The notes: a model not told the origin generated them from the sequence alone. A stretch of 64,000 bases of DNA from Hermatobates lingyangjiaoensis (GCA_026182355.1 JAPFBL010000117.1:1417501-1481500), one strand, 5' to 3'; positions 1-9,478 are shown, counted from the stretch's first letter. Program-made: numbers and translations.

Positions 1-783
1 CTACGTATCTCGGGTCCGATTTCCTTCGCTTCTGCCTATTCAGTTTATATACGAAGTCCCCTTCTTGTATCAACCCTACTGTTTCTTCTGCTTTCCTTTG
101 ATTATATTGCTTGGTCCATCTTTCTTTTGCTGCTTTGACTCTATTATGTAACCTTTGTGGATCCGCTTCCTTTTTCCGCAATTCAAATGGTGTTGCCTCT
201 GTGGTCGAGTGAATACTACTGTTGTATGCTAGGACCGCTCTGGCCATTACCACATGACCCTTTATGTTTTTTGCATCAGCCAATAACTGCAAGTGTTCCG
301 TTAGAGTGTTATGTAGTCTCTCTATTGCTCCGTGGGACCTTGGATGACCCGGTGTACACCAATGGGGGTTTATATTGAATTCTTTTAACAGGGTTTTTAT
401 TTTAACGTTGTTGAACTCTCGCCCTCTGTCCATATAGATCGTTCTCGGGCAGTCAAACGTGGCCAAATACGACAGCAATGCCTCTTCTGTACTTTCACTT
501 GATTTACTTGTTAGTGGCCATGCTGAGGCTAACTTCGTTAGTCTATCTATTGTTGTTAAATATTTGTTTCCGTCGTATGTAAATATATCAATTTCTAGCT
601 CCTCAAAGAGTCCCTCGGGCGTCTGACTTTGTAATAATGGAGGTACAAGTGGTACTCTTTCATACTTCCTCCTTTTGCATATTTCACAGTCCTTTATCAC
701 TTGGGCTATCCTCTTGCCCATTTGGAGCCAGTAATGCGACCTCTGTAGATGTTTAAGGGTCTCTGTGACACCACGATGGTTGG
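1..783 (-). pseudogene. Gypsy integrase (frameshifted from pol, cut by window edge)
   Basis: Minus-strand reading from about 783 to 1 gives an open frame typical of a Gypsy integrase. An HHCC-type zinc finger region (HRGVTETL ... CEICKRRK) is followed by the catalytic core: an Asp in EIDIFTYDG, a second in YMDRGREF, and the Glu in GAIERLHNTL. Near the window edge is the C-terminal segment starting GDFVYKLNR. Its role is to insert the cDNA copy into host DNA. It is out of frame with the RT-RNase H frame, which ends at 753. The frame change falls in a run of six A at 783-788 (T on the plus strand), so one extra base explains it. The C-terminal end lies outside the window. Confidence 0.88.
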
Positions 784-3110
784 TTTTTTCCCCTGTGATA
801 ATTTAGGATGACCTCTTTCTGCTGCTCTTCGTCTTCTACCGTTTCTACCTGGTTCTTACAGATTATGAAATGAGCTCCTTGTCTCAGCTCTCTTTCCTGA
901 ATTAGTCGGAGTAGTCTATTTTCAAGTTCTTGTGATTCTATAAAGAAATGGTATACCTTTCCTGGCACTGTTAGTTGGTTTATGACTGTACTTAATTGTT
1001 CGTTGTTCGCTTTCGTTCCTCCTGTAATAATATTTATTTTTAAGTGGCCATATTTGTGCAATTGGGTGTTTATTATTTCTTCTGTGTCGTCTTTTATAAT
1101 TATTTGATTTCTCTTGTTGTTTATTATATCCTGACTAATCTCAGCTTCCGGTCCATTTCGTTGTTCTTGGTCTTCATCTGCGTCTGGTGTCCAGTTGGCG
1201 AAGAACTCTCGCACGTCCCTGGAGGTACTTGGCTCTCTCGTACTACTTCTCGTAATGACGTTGACGTTTCTGGACAAACAGTCGGCTACTTGATTATCAA
1301 CGCCCTTTACGTGCTGGACCCTGAAGTTGTATGCAGCTATCCTTTCTTTCCACTTTGCTATCCGGGCTGACGTCTCCTTTAAATTCCCGATCCACATTAG
1401 GGGCCTATGATCTGTTCTAATAGTGAACTCAGCCGCAAAAAGGTAGGGTCGGAAATGTTCTACAGTCCACACTATGCCTAACATTTCCCTTTCTATTGTG
1501 CTATACCTTTTTTCTGCTGGTGATAATTTTCTGCTGGCGTAGGCTATTGGTCGCTCTCCCTGGATAGTTTCCTGCATCAAGACTCCCCCGATAGCTTCTT
1601 GACTGGCATCTGTCATTACAATGAATGGTTTGTTTAGGTCAGGAAATTGGAGCAACAGCGGGCCCCGCAACGCCTTCTTACACTGCTCCACTGCTTCTCT
1701 TAGATCTTCTGTTTGTATAAACTTCTTTCCTTTCTTTAAACTGTCTGTCAAGGGGTTCGTGATTGCTGCAAAGTCCTTTACGTACCTTCTATAGAAACCT
1801 ATCATACCTAGAAAAGCCCTGATGTCTTTGGGTCCCTTTGGATAGGGTAATCGATCTATTGCTTCAACCTTCTTAGGGTCGGGTCTTACTCCTTCACCTG
1901 AGATAAGGTGCCCCATAAATCTAACCTCTTTTTGATATAAGCGGGTTTTATCCATCGCTACCTTTAAGCCAAAGTCCCTTATTCTTTTCAGCACCCTTGT
2001 AACATGTTCCTTATGCTCTTCTATTGAATTACTGAACACTATGATGTCATCCATGTAGATTTGCGTAAAGTCTTCTCCCAGTCCTTCAAGCAGTTCATCC
2101 ATGAGGTGTTGGAACGTGGAAGGCGCATTCTTTAGGCCAAAGGGCATCCTCAAAAATTCGAAGTGGCCTCTATCGAACGTAAAGGCCGTCTTCTCGACAT
2201 CTCTCGGGTGCATCCTAATCTGGTGATACCCGGCCTTGAGGTCGAAGGTACTGAATACAGTTGCTCCTGCCATATGGTCGAGTATGTCTTCTATCCTTGG
2301 CAGAGGGTATCTTTCAAGCTTAGTGTACTTATTTAACTCTCTATAATCTACTACCAACCGGTATTTAGGGGGTTTACCCTCCTCGACCTTTTTCGGGACC
2401 AGCCAAATAGGGCTCGAAAATTGCGACTTAGACCTCTGTATTATGCCCTGGTCCAGCATTTCCTTTATTTGCTCCTGCATTATCTTTTTCAATTGGTGTG
2501 GGTACCTTCTAGGTTTCACGTAAACAACTGTACCTTCAGGGAGTTCTATTTGGTGTTTGACCCTACCTGTAGCTGATAACCTCTGTCCTTCACTATAGAA
2601 TACTTTTTCAAATTCTTTCATTAATTCACTCACCTGATGTTCTCCTGGTATCACTTTTCCACAGTTTACCGTTATTCTCTTCCCTGGTTTAACTCTCCCT
2701 TTCACGAAGTATTTCCTTTTTCCTAGTTTAATGTCCCACTTCCCTCTTTTACACTCAGGTTTTGCATTGATTCTCTCCAAAAAGTCGCACCCTAGAATAA
2801 CTCCATATTTCTGGGTCTCTAAGTGGGTCACATGCACTTTCATCTCCAAGGTCTCTCCTATTAATTCTCCCATCTCTACCTGTAATTCGCCTACCAGGCT
2901 CTTCCTTCCTGCCATGGTGACCAAGGTGCAGTTGCACGGTGTCAGCCCTGAATAATTGTCCATCCTTTTTGCCACTTCATTGTCCATAATTGTGCTATCT
3001 GACCCTGTATCTACCAAACACTTAGTCTTCCATTTGGGAAAAAAAAATATAGGGAGCTTACCTCTTATGCTATTCCTCTGTTGCTCGCCTATATACCTCT
3101 CGCCTAACCT
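753..3110 (-). pseudogene. pol: Gypsy pol: aspartic protease, reverse transcriptase, RNase H
   Basis: A long open frame from an in-frame stop at 3111-3113 down to 753; the first Met is at 3017. Counting from that Met, the protease active site VDTGS is at residues 2-6 and a second protease motif ILGCDFL at 74-80. RT motif A is FSTFDLKAGY (catalytic D259), motif B MPFGLKNAPSTF at 291-302, and motif C the YMDD box at 321-324. RNase H begins FIVMTDAS (D470), with ERE near 509-511 and TDHRPL near 535-540; the linker HVKGVDNQVADCLSR ends the domain near 583. The protein copies the element RNA into DNA. All catalytic RT and RNase H residues seen are intact. The frame ends because of a shift into the integrase frame. 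The protease N-terminus continues upstream in the same frame beyond the stop. Confidence 0.93.
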
Positions 3111-3299
3111 TCAATCCTTCTTCCTCTTCTCTCGACTAGCGATCCTCCCACCACGAGTCTCTTCCAGTGAAGGCCACTTCCCTCGCTCGTACCAGCGCTC
3201 GTGTCGTTCTATCGATGTCTCTTGCTCCGACCCTGTTGACTCTGATGAGCTCCCGTCCTCTGAAGAGCCTTCCCCTTTTTGTCTTCTCCTGCCCCACAT
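3111..3299 (-). pseudogene. Gypsy gag-pol overlap, upstream part of the pol frame
   Basis: A short charged frame (rich in Arg, Glu, Ser) in the same frame as pol. It ends at a TGA at 3111-3113 and continues after the stop into the protease. It overlaps the end of gag (3209) by about 90 bases, and it is in the -1 frame relative to gag. This fits a gag-pol overlap read by -1 frameshifting. The stop is probably a decay mutation. No domain is recognised in the segment itself. Confidence 0.6.
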
Positions 3300-4323
3300 C
3301 TTCTCCCGCCGGTTGTGTTAACTTCCATGGGCTCATCTCTTGGTGTTGGTCTATACTGTGTCGTTCGTGGTCTCTCCTTGCGATATAAATACGGACACTC
3401 TTGCGCGAAGTGACCGAGTTCACCACACTCCCAACATCCTCTTCTTACTGGCTTCTCTCTTCGCGTGTAGCCTCCCACTGCCTCATAGCTGTTCCTCCTG
3501 GCTTGAGATCTTCTCTCTTCAAAACGTCCCCGTGGCTTCCTCTCCTGTGAATACCTCCCTTGTCCTCGATCCTCATAGGCTCTTGCTCTGAATTGCCTAT
3601 CCTGAGGTACTCTCCTCCTGGTCACAACTGCCCATCCTCCTTCTGACTTCCCTCTGTATATAACACCGTTATCTTCTCGGTCCATTTCTTCCTCCCGGAT
3701 GGCATTAATTGTCTCCTCGAGACTAGTGGGCTTCATGATACGGAGGGCCATTCTCACTCGTTCTGGAGCTGCCTTGAGGAGAATTTCACTGGCTATCTCT
3801 TCATATATCGTCGTTCTCCATTTCGCTTCTTGACTGTCTGTGCACTTTTCATTTATCTTCATAGTTAATTTCCTTGTCGCATCCCCCAATCTGCGCCCGA
3901 ACTCAGCGCAGGTCTCACCATTCTCCTTCCGCATTTCAAAATTTTTAGCGCACTTCTAGCTACAGGCTTTGCGGCTCCAGCATATCTGTCCTTAAGGGCT
4001 GCTCGCACCGCACTCCACTCCGCACAAAACGTAAGTCCTAACTCCAGCATCACCGTAAGGCTGACCCTGGCGAGGAAGTAGGTCTTGATGTTCTTGTCTG
4101 TAGCTGGGTCTAGTTGAGTTGTGACTAACTGCTTGTTGATGGAGTCCATTCTCTCTATGAACAAGTCCAACTCTCGAGCATCACCCTCGAACCTCTTTAT
4201 CGAATCTAATAGGTTCATCAGGTACCCTGCTTTTGCTACTCTCGCTTGTTCTATTTTCACTGCGAGCCTAACATCGGCTCCTGTTGTCTGTTTACTCGTC
4301 ATGTTGGTTTCTACACTGGACAC
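3209..4323 (-). pseudogene. gag: Gypsy gag with CCHC zinc knuckle (one frameshift)
   Basis: Two overlapping minus-strand frames make one Gag-like protein: 4323 to about 3943 (starts MSSVETNMTSK) and about 3945 to 3209. The second frame contains one zinc knuckle, C-W-E-C-G-E-L-G-H-F-A-Q-E-C (CX2CX4HX4C), preceded by an Arg-rich stretch, as in nucleocapsid regions. The first half is predicted to be helical and capsid-like. The frame change lies in an A-run at about 3943-3947, where one base appears to be missing. Gag packages the element RNA. The start is chosen because it is the first Met after the primer site, about 30 bases downstream of it. Confidence 0.85.
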
Positions 4324-4353
4324 AACACTACACTATTAAACAGTTGGCGAATG

Positions 4354-4372
4354 ATCCCGGGTTTCGGCACCA
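4354..4372 (-). promoter_or_regulatory. Primer-binding site complementary to tRNA-Phe 3' end
   Basis: On the minus strand the site begins TGGTGCCGAAACC and continues CGGGAT, 19 bases complementary to the CCA end, acceptor and T-arm of animal tRNA-Phe (acceptor strand ...TTTCGGCACCA). It lies directly at the inner end of the LTR, the expected place for priming of minus-strand cDNA. Confidence 0.85.
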
Positions 4373-4562
4373 GTTACGCGTGTCCGGGTAATGAATAGGT
4401 TTTTAAAAAAAAGAAATTTAAATAAACTAGCTCGCACGTGATTGAAGACAAGAATCGAGTTTTATTAGTCAGCTCCTTCTGTTTATAGGAGAGGCAATGT
4501 TGATACGGACTTCAACCCTCTAGTCTCTCGCGGGCCGGCGTCTCTCGCGGGCCGGCATTACT
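4372..4562 (-). repeat. 5' LTR of the Gypsy element
   Basis: About 190 bp, bounded by AGT...ACT inverted ends (AGTAAT at the outer end, GTAACT at the inner end on the minus strand), as in several insect Gypsy-group elements. It holds a TATAAA at 4492-4497 and an AATAAA at 4461-4466, both on the minus strand, consistent with promoter and polyadenylation signals. A GC-rich 17-bp unit (TCTCTCGCGGGCCGGC core) is tandemly duplicated at about 4525-4557, near the outer end (U3). The matching 3' LTR is outside the window, so the boundaries rest on the primer site and the terminal symmetry only. Confidence 0.72.
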
Positions 4563-4790
4563 TATATATAACAAGATTTTATATAAACACGTGAAATAAC
4601 AATGAATGATAAAACCACAATAAGAAATGAGGAAGACTAAGATCTTTCAACCGTAACAAGCGGTTTTTGTCAGAGTCAAAACCCAACTGGGTTGGCACTT
4701 AATAGATTCAATAATGTATCGACCGTTTGATAAAATAGGTGTGTTATCTCTAATCGGGATTCTGTCATTTTTCTAGGTTCAAAAATCAAA
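4563..4790. repeat. Penelope terminal repeats, family A arm joined to family F arm
   Basis: Bases 4573-4695 match the family A terminal repeat (ACACGTGAAATAACAATGA ... CAGAGTCAAAACCCAACT), minus orientation. Bases 4705-4790 match family F (TCGACCGTTTGATA, AGGTGTGTT), also present at 13.6-13.8 kb. The Gypsy LTR abuts the family A arm. Confidence 0.75.
4635..4677 (-). ncRNA. Hammerhead-like motif, family A (probably inactive)
   Basis: Same layout as the intact family A copies (see 63565-63607), but the core reads CUGACAA. The invariant G8 is replaced by A, so cleavage is not expected. Confidence 0.5.
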
Positions 4791-5290
4791 CAATCAAATG
4801 AGGATCATGCTACTCTTGAAGTTATTAATGGAAAGTATTTTAAATTTCCTAATGTTGACAGCTTATCTCAATCAATTAGGAAAGTGTTAAAACGAAATGT
4901 ACATGAAGTTTCACTGGCATTTTATAATGCAAGAAGAATTAAATCTTTCTTTTCAAATTCGAAAGAAAAAATACCGAAGGAGTTACAAATGGCAGTAACT
5001 TCATTTATGCCATATCAAATGTAAAGACTGTGACAAGTGTTGTTATGGAGAATCTAGTCGTTTTTTAAAGGAAAGGATTTACTAAAATAATTATTCAATC
5101 AGAAAAAATAAGAGTACGTAACAGTTTTAGTTTGTCACGCCATTAACGAAGGTTACACGTTCGATATTGAAGATACAACTATAGTAGAAAAAGAAAAAGA
5201 TGAGTAAAGAAGGAAAGCACTTGAAATGCTATATATTAGTAAAGATCAAAGTTTGATTAATCATAAAAATCATATTACTAATTAAGGTAA
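4790..5290 (+). pseudogene. Penelope-like element fragment, C-terminal GIY-YIG region
   Basis: Frames on the plus strand give KYFKFPNVDSLSQSI and KVLKRNVHEVSLAFYNARR, then IKCKDCDKCCYGESSRFLK, a Cys-rich endonuclease box, then CHAINEGYTFDIED and ALEMLYISKDQSLINHKN. The order and wording match the C-terminal endonuclease end of a PLE ORF; the YIG of the family reads CYG here. At least two frameshifts and several stops are present. It is a different lineage from the copies at 30 kb and 62 kb. Confidence 0.7.
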
Positions 5291-5655
5291 TATTTATTCT
5301 GGAGTGTTATGCTGAGTTTTACTTAAATGTGATTTATTTAGTTCTTTTGCCTGTAATGTTATCTTATTAGTCTCTTCGAAGGTATTGTCCGGATAAGACT
5401 GTTCTTTTAAATAATGTAAATTTCATTTTCTTAGTAAAAAAATTCTTACATTCTTACTTCTGTGAATTATATTGTTTAATCTATCTCTGAAATAATTCTG
5501 CTTATAATATTCATAAGTTATAACAATCCATTTTCATATTGTTTATATGTTGGATATTAATATATGATTTCTGATATATATGATTTATATATATAAACGA
5601 ATATTAAATATATTTGATTAAGAATATTATTCGTTTTATTAAATTAAATATATAT
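5291..5655. other. AT-rich stretch, no gene seen
   Basis: Very AT-rich sequence with short (TA)n runs. No coding frame or recognisable repeat was found. Confidence 0.6.
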
Positions 5656-5698
5656 ATATATATAAATGATCAAACCACAATAAGAAATTGGAAAACAA

Positions 5699-5741
5699 GA
5701 CTAAGATCTTTCAACCGTAACAAGCGATCTTCGTCAGAGCC
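5699..5741 (-). ncRNA. Hammerhead ribozyme motif, family A
   Basis: Core CUGACGA and GAAA intact. Stem II keeps a 4-bp helix with one wobble. Stem III is the palindrome AGAUCU. Stem I is GGCU against AGUC. See 63565-63607 for the model. Confidence 0.55.
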
Positions 5742-5794
5742 AAAAACCCAACTGAATGGTTAAACCCTATTAACCCATAGTCAGTTGGGTTTTT

Positions 5795-5837
5795 GACTCT
5801 GACGAAGACCGCCTGTTACGGTTGAAAGATCTTAGTC
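5795..5837 (+). ncRNA. Hammerhead ribozyme motif, family A (intact)
   Basis: Core CUGACGA and GAAA, stem II ACCG/CGGU, stem III AGAUCU and stem I GACU/AGUC are all present. It mirrors the copy at 5699-5741. Confidence 0.62.
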
Positions 5838-5899
5838 TTGTTTTCCCATTTCTTATTGTGGTTTGATCATTGATTGTTATTTCACGTGTCTATGTGAAA

Positions 5900-5903
<4 letters not shown>

Positions 5904-5963
<60 letters not shown>
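5904..5963. repeat. (TA)n microsatellite
   Basis: About 60 bp of pure TA next to the family A pair. It also makes an artefactual Ile-Tyr reading frame. Confidence 0.95.
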
Positions 5964-5966
<3 letters not shown>

Positions 5967-5995
5967 GAAAAGTGATCCAAAAAGAATGATAAAAC

Positions 5996-6235
5996 ATAAA
6001 ATAAATTGTGACACATAGAATGAAACGTAACAAAGGACTCACTTTTCAATATTTCAACCGCCCTAACCGTACTTGGATAAATAAAAAACGGGCTTATAAT
6101 TTCCAATTATTTCTTTGGGTCTCCAACCGTTTCTGCACCAGTGTGGTTGGTTTTCTTCTCTTTTATCTCTTAATCACGTGTCAAACAGAAAGTTAAAGAC
6201 TGTAAGTCTGATTTTTCATTCACCTATTAATTTGT
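5996..6235. repeat. Chimeric Penelope terminal pair (family D left arm, family C right arm)
   Basis: Bases 6000-6060 match the left arm of family D (GACACATAGAATGAAACG, GGACTCACTTTTCAATATTT), as at 46378-46440. Bases 6130-6230 match the right arm of family C (CTCTTTTATCTCTTAATC, AAAGACTGTAAGTCTGATTT), as at 49815-49890. Both are degenerate; the hammerhead cores are not kept. Confidence 0.6.
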
Positions 6236-6622
6236 CATAATGGTTAACCATATACATAAATATAAGAACAATTTGGGTCATAACTTGATATTTATAGATC
6301 TGTATTTATTAACCGTTAATAATTGATGCATTAATAAAACCATTGATGAAGTACAGTGATTGAAAATACATATACAGACCGTTAGTATTTCTCTAAAATT
6401 GTTGATTTTTGTTTAATGAATATTAGCACCATCAGTTCATTTACAAGAAAAACACGAAAAATCATGACGTGGATGGCAGCAAAAATATATGGGCCAAAAT
6501 ATTTAAATGAAGTTCTCACGCTATCCAACTAGTCAAGAATTATGATTTGACCTCCAACAGTTGCCATTACGGACAGAAACTGAACGACCTCATAAATTGA
6601 AATTAGGTCAGTTATTTTTTCG

Positions 6623-6626
<4 letters not shown>
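6236..6626. other. No gene seen
   Basis: AT-rich unique-looking sequence without a credible frame. Confidence 0.6.
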
Positions 6627-6653
<27 letters not shown>

Positions 6654-6659
6654 TACGCA

Positions 6660-6730
<71 letters not shown>
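6627..6730. repeat. (CA)n microsatellite
   Basis: About 100 bp of nearly pure CA with one short interruption near 6652-6660. Confidence 0.95.
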
Positions 6731-7860
6731 CACGTAAAGATACACACACATACTCTCACTCATATATATAAAAACAATGAGCATATATAAAGATATTTTG
6801 AGTATTATACATGCATTTCTTTTAATATACACATATCAAAGTATGGATGCTTTTATTGATATTTTATATTGTGATATGTCATTTTGATACTTATCTGAGG
6901 TCACGCAAAAAAAAAGGCAGTATTTAAAGTATTTATTGGCACAAATGAAACAAAAAACCGGAAATATTTTAATTAATCAATAAAAAGAAAAATGTTTTGC
7001 TCATTGTAATTGAAACCTTAAAACATGCTATTTAAGAAGCTACGATGGAATTTCATTTTTTAAAAATTGTTTCGTAAAATCTGCAGCTGGGATTCCTCAT
7101 TGTCAGCTACACATTAGTCCAGGATGAATATTCAGTTATTATAGTTTTATTGCTCTTTACTGTTATTGACATTTCACGACTTATTTTTATAAATTGCCCA
7201 TTATAAAATAATATTATGAATAATAATAATAATAATAATAATATTTAGTATAATAATGCTAATAGTATAATAATACATCTGTAATCTGTTTTTTTTTTTA
7301 ATAATAAACACAAGAGCTGGATTTGGAGTCGGTTGTTGGAAAATAGAGGAATAGCAGTCGAAGTAGGAGTCGGCCCTAAGACGTCCAAAGGTTTCTTCTA
7401 CCTCCATATATTGTAGCTTGTCGTATCAGTTTATGGTACTGTACCGTTATTGCAAGTATACCTGCGTCACTCAAACATACTTCTCTTCCCCTCCCCTTCC
7501 AAATTATTGTTCCTGCAACTAACCCTTAGTCCTATCCTGTTGGAGTTCCACAATGCATCTCCTCCGTTAAAACAAGTATGCAAATTATTTTTTTAGCCTT
7601 TAAAAATAATTTATTTCTTATAAGTTTTCTAATTTTCAATTAAATAATTTGTATTTTAGATATAGCCCGATTAAAGAAAAAACAATAAATCTCAATCCCG
7701 TAATTCTATTTTGTAAAACTATATCCCGTAATCCCGTAAAAACTGAATTTGTGTGGAATCCTGTTAGGTATGTTTTTATTTTCATGAATAGTTATGTTTA
7801 AAATATAAACATGATATGGTATAAAGGTGCTACAGTCGTATCTCCGTATGTTGATGTGAT
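6731..7860. other. AT-rich stretch, no gene seen
   Basis: Contains a short (AAT)n run at 7218-7243. No coding frame or known element was recognised. Confidence 0.55.
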
Positions 7861-7868
7861 CTCATGAG

Positions 7869-8733
7869 CAGTGGTGGAATACAATTTTTTTAAGAACATG
7901 TTCTAAGAAAACAGGTCGTGTGTCCGCACCGGTTCGTGCGAACCGGTGCTTAAAATATAAGTTCGGCCAGTTAAACAGGTCAAGGAAGTTTTCCTGCGCA
8001 TTGTTTGTTGCTCAGGAAAAAAGCGATCAGTCTTTTTTTCATATTTTCTATTATTTCTTCCAGTAGCTTTTGACGAGGTAGGCTAACAAATCTGTGGTTT
8101 TCAGTAAACTAGAGCTCTTTGAATGTGTCTGAAGCAACCCTCTCATCAATTTCTTTTTCAAATGTCCCTATATTGTCCTTAAGCAATTCAAATGCTTTAA
8201 TAGACCTCTTCATGAGGTTTTCTCATCTGGACAAAGTTGTGCCTCTTGCTTGGAGAGTATTAATGAGCAATGACATTTCATTCAAAATATCAATCATTGA
8301 AGCTAGGTCCTTCAGAAAATTTTTGTTGCAAAGACGGGCAGCCATCCGTAAATTATTTATCTAAACAAACACTTACATTAATCTGGCGATGTCAGGAAAT
8401 TAGATCTAAAAACATTCAATATTTGATTCAGAACTAAAAGGTAAAACTAGGCCTAATATAGGCTAGACCAACTCAACATCTGCAGAGTAACGAGCAGTTT
8501 GAAACTGTAACGGTTACGCAAACGAAACTAAATTGTTTAGTTGTATATAGGCTACATAAATGCGCAAGTTACTTTGTCATACCTGCACAAGTTACATGAG
8601 TCACGCAACACTTGTGGAGTTTGATAGTGGGCTAATTAATACAGGTCTGAATAAGGGCTTACGTTATTTTAACAACCGGTTCGCCGAACTCATAATATTT
8701 TAATCGGTTCGAACCGGCTGAATCCCATCACTG
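7869..8733 (-). mobile_element. hAT DNA transposon, internally deleted
   Basis: 865 bp with imperfect inverted ends: CAGTGGTGGAATACAA on the left and, read inward from the right, CAGCAGTGATGGGATTCAG. Near both ends lie motifs of the form CGGTTCG...CGAACCGG. The 8-bp flanks CTCATGAG (7861-7868) and CTGTTGAG (8734-8741) match at 6 of 8 positions, consistent with an aged hAT target duplication. The inside holds a minus-strand transposase remnant. The CAGTG/CACTG ends and 8-bp duplications define the hAT superfamily. Confidence 0.78.
8040..8364 (-). pseudogene. hAT transposase fragment
   Basis: Minus-strand frames read NNLRMAARLCNKNFLKDLA, then SMIDILNEMSLLINTLQARG, then KAFELLKDNIGTFEKEIDER. 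The pattern resembles the helical mid-region of hAT-family transposase-derived proteins of the KIAA1586/ZNF862 type. Stops and the small size show that it is a relic. The assignment is from pattern memory only. Confidence 0.5.
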
Positions 8734-8784
8734 CTGTTGAGGTTACAGACTATTACAATTATAACTAATTGATACAGCCTATTA

Positions 8785-8938
8785 ATTTACAATAAGTAAA
8801 GTATAGTGATCGAGAAAAAAATCAACCTCCAGATTTTGACGGAATTACATGTTTTGATATCCTCAAAGTTGTTATAGTATGTTTTTTTTAATTATGTCTG
8901 TGTCTGTGTGTGTGTGAGAAAGAGAGAGAGAGAGAGAT
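8785..8938 (-). repeat. Interspersed repeat G, with (GT)n-(GA)n tract
   Basis: Bases such as AAGTATAGTGATCGAG and GACGGAATTACATGTTTTGA are the reverse complement of sequence at 25530-25620, and the GT tract matches the CA tract there. This is one of at least three copies (also 25440-25640 and 41270-41480). The family is unknown. Confidence 0.65.
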
Positions 8939-9128
8939 TTTAACCAATTTAACTTTGTTTAATTTAATTTAGTGAATATTTATTTAATTTATTTTATTTA
9001 TATAGTAAATAAATTATATATAAATATGATAATATAAATTTATAGATAATTTATTCTATATCTATCTTATCACTTATCGTGATAAGTGAATATATATCAC
9101 GATTTTGACCAGAAGTGTTATCAGTGTT

Positions 9129-9166
9129 AGACCAGAAGATGACCTATGATGGTCGAAAGCTTGTCT
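9129..9166 (+). ncRNA. Hammerhead-like motif, family E (one core mismatch)
   Basis: Stem I AGAC (9129-9132) pairs with GUCU (9163-9166). The core reads CAGAAGA, where the consensus is CUGANGA. One extra U, then stem II GACC/GGUC, GAA, palindromic stem III AGCU, and U at position 17. The U4-to-A change probably abolishes activity. It sits about 75-110 bases before the ORF start, where a pseudo-LTR is expected. Confidence 0.5.
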
Positions 9167-9239
9167 GTTTTTGAATATGTGAGTATATTATTAAAGTAGT
9201 TTTTCTACATGCTTTCTTAATAGTTTTGTTTGTCACGTA

Positions 9240-9402
9240 GACATGTCACTGGCCCATTTTATATGGAAATTACTTCCATCGAAAGTTAAAAAGAAAAATC
9301 GAAGCTATTAGCAGAAAGGTCGTAAATGTAGAAGCTGCTGCACATTTTAATTCAATTTGTTTACAAGAAGACCTGCTGCCTACTTATATTAATATATATC
9401 AA
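9240..9402 (+). pseudogene. Penelope ORF N-terminal fragment
   Basis: One frame reads IEAISRKVVNVEAAAHFNS followed by ICLQEDLLPTYINIYQ and a stop, the typical PLE N-terminal segment (Arg-Lys followed by a VNVEAA-HFN-C motif). The same segment is at 45620-45715. It ends where the family A terminal repeat begins. Confidence 0.7.
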
Positions 9403-9435
9403 TAATCAAACCACAATAAGAAAATGGGAAAACAA

Positions 9436-9478
9436 GACTAAGATCTTTCAACCGCAACAAGCGGTCTTCGTCAGAGTC
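9436..9478 (-). ncRNA. Hammerhead ribozyme motif, family A
   Basis: Core CUGACGA/GAAA, stem III AGAUCU and stem I GACU/AGUC all present; one loop change relative to the copy at 63565. The matching plus-strand arm has lost its motif. Confidence 0.58.

Larger units (their letters stand above)
1..4562 (-). mobile_element. Gypsy-type LTR retrotransposon, incomplete (5' LTR to integrase)
   Basis: Read on the minus strand the order is LTR (4372-4562), primer-binding site (4354-4372), gag, protease, reverse transcriptase, RNase H, integrase. This is the Ty3/Gypsy gene order. The element runs off the left edge inside or just after the integrase C-terminal region, so the 3' LTR and any third ORF cannot be judged. 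Gag and pol overlap, with pol in the -1 frame relative to gag, as is usual where pol is made by -1 frameshifting. At least three lesions break the frames: indels in A-runs near 3943 and 783-788, and an in-frame stop at 3111-3113. This copy is therefore probably inactive as read, unless the A-run indels are assembly errors. Its 5' LTR abuts a Penelope terminal repeat. Confidence 0.95.
5660..5905. repeat. Inverted pair of Penelope terminal repeats (family A)
   Basis: Left arm from about 5667 (GATCAAACCACAATAAGAAA) and right arm to about 5905 are inverted copies of about 100 bp with a short centre around 5755-5785. Each arm contains one hammerhead-like motif. The arms face outward and the right side runs into a (TA)n tract. 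No coding sequence remains. Confidence 0.85.

Noticed and set aside
784..790. A-run plus C at the pol-integrase junction as a -1 programmed frameshift heptamer
   Set aside because: A heptamer-like A AAA AAC exists, but the integrase is in the +1 frame, so -1 slippage would lead to the wrong frame. A one-base indel explains it better.
1044..1370. Plus-strand frames within 157-4339
   Set aside because: Shadows of the minus-strand Gypsy gag-pol genes.
6608..6832. Val/Cys-rich frame
   Set aside because: Produced by the (CA)n tract on its reverse strand.
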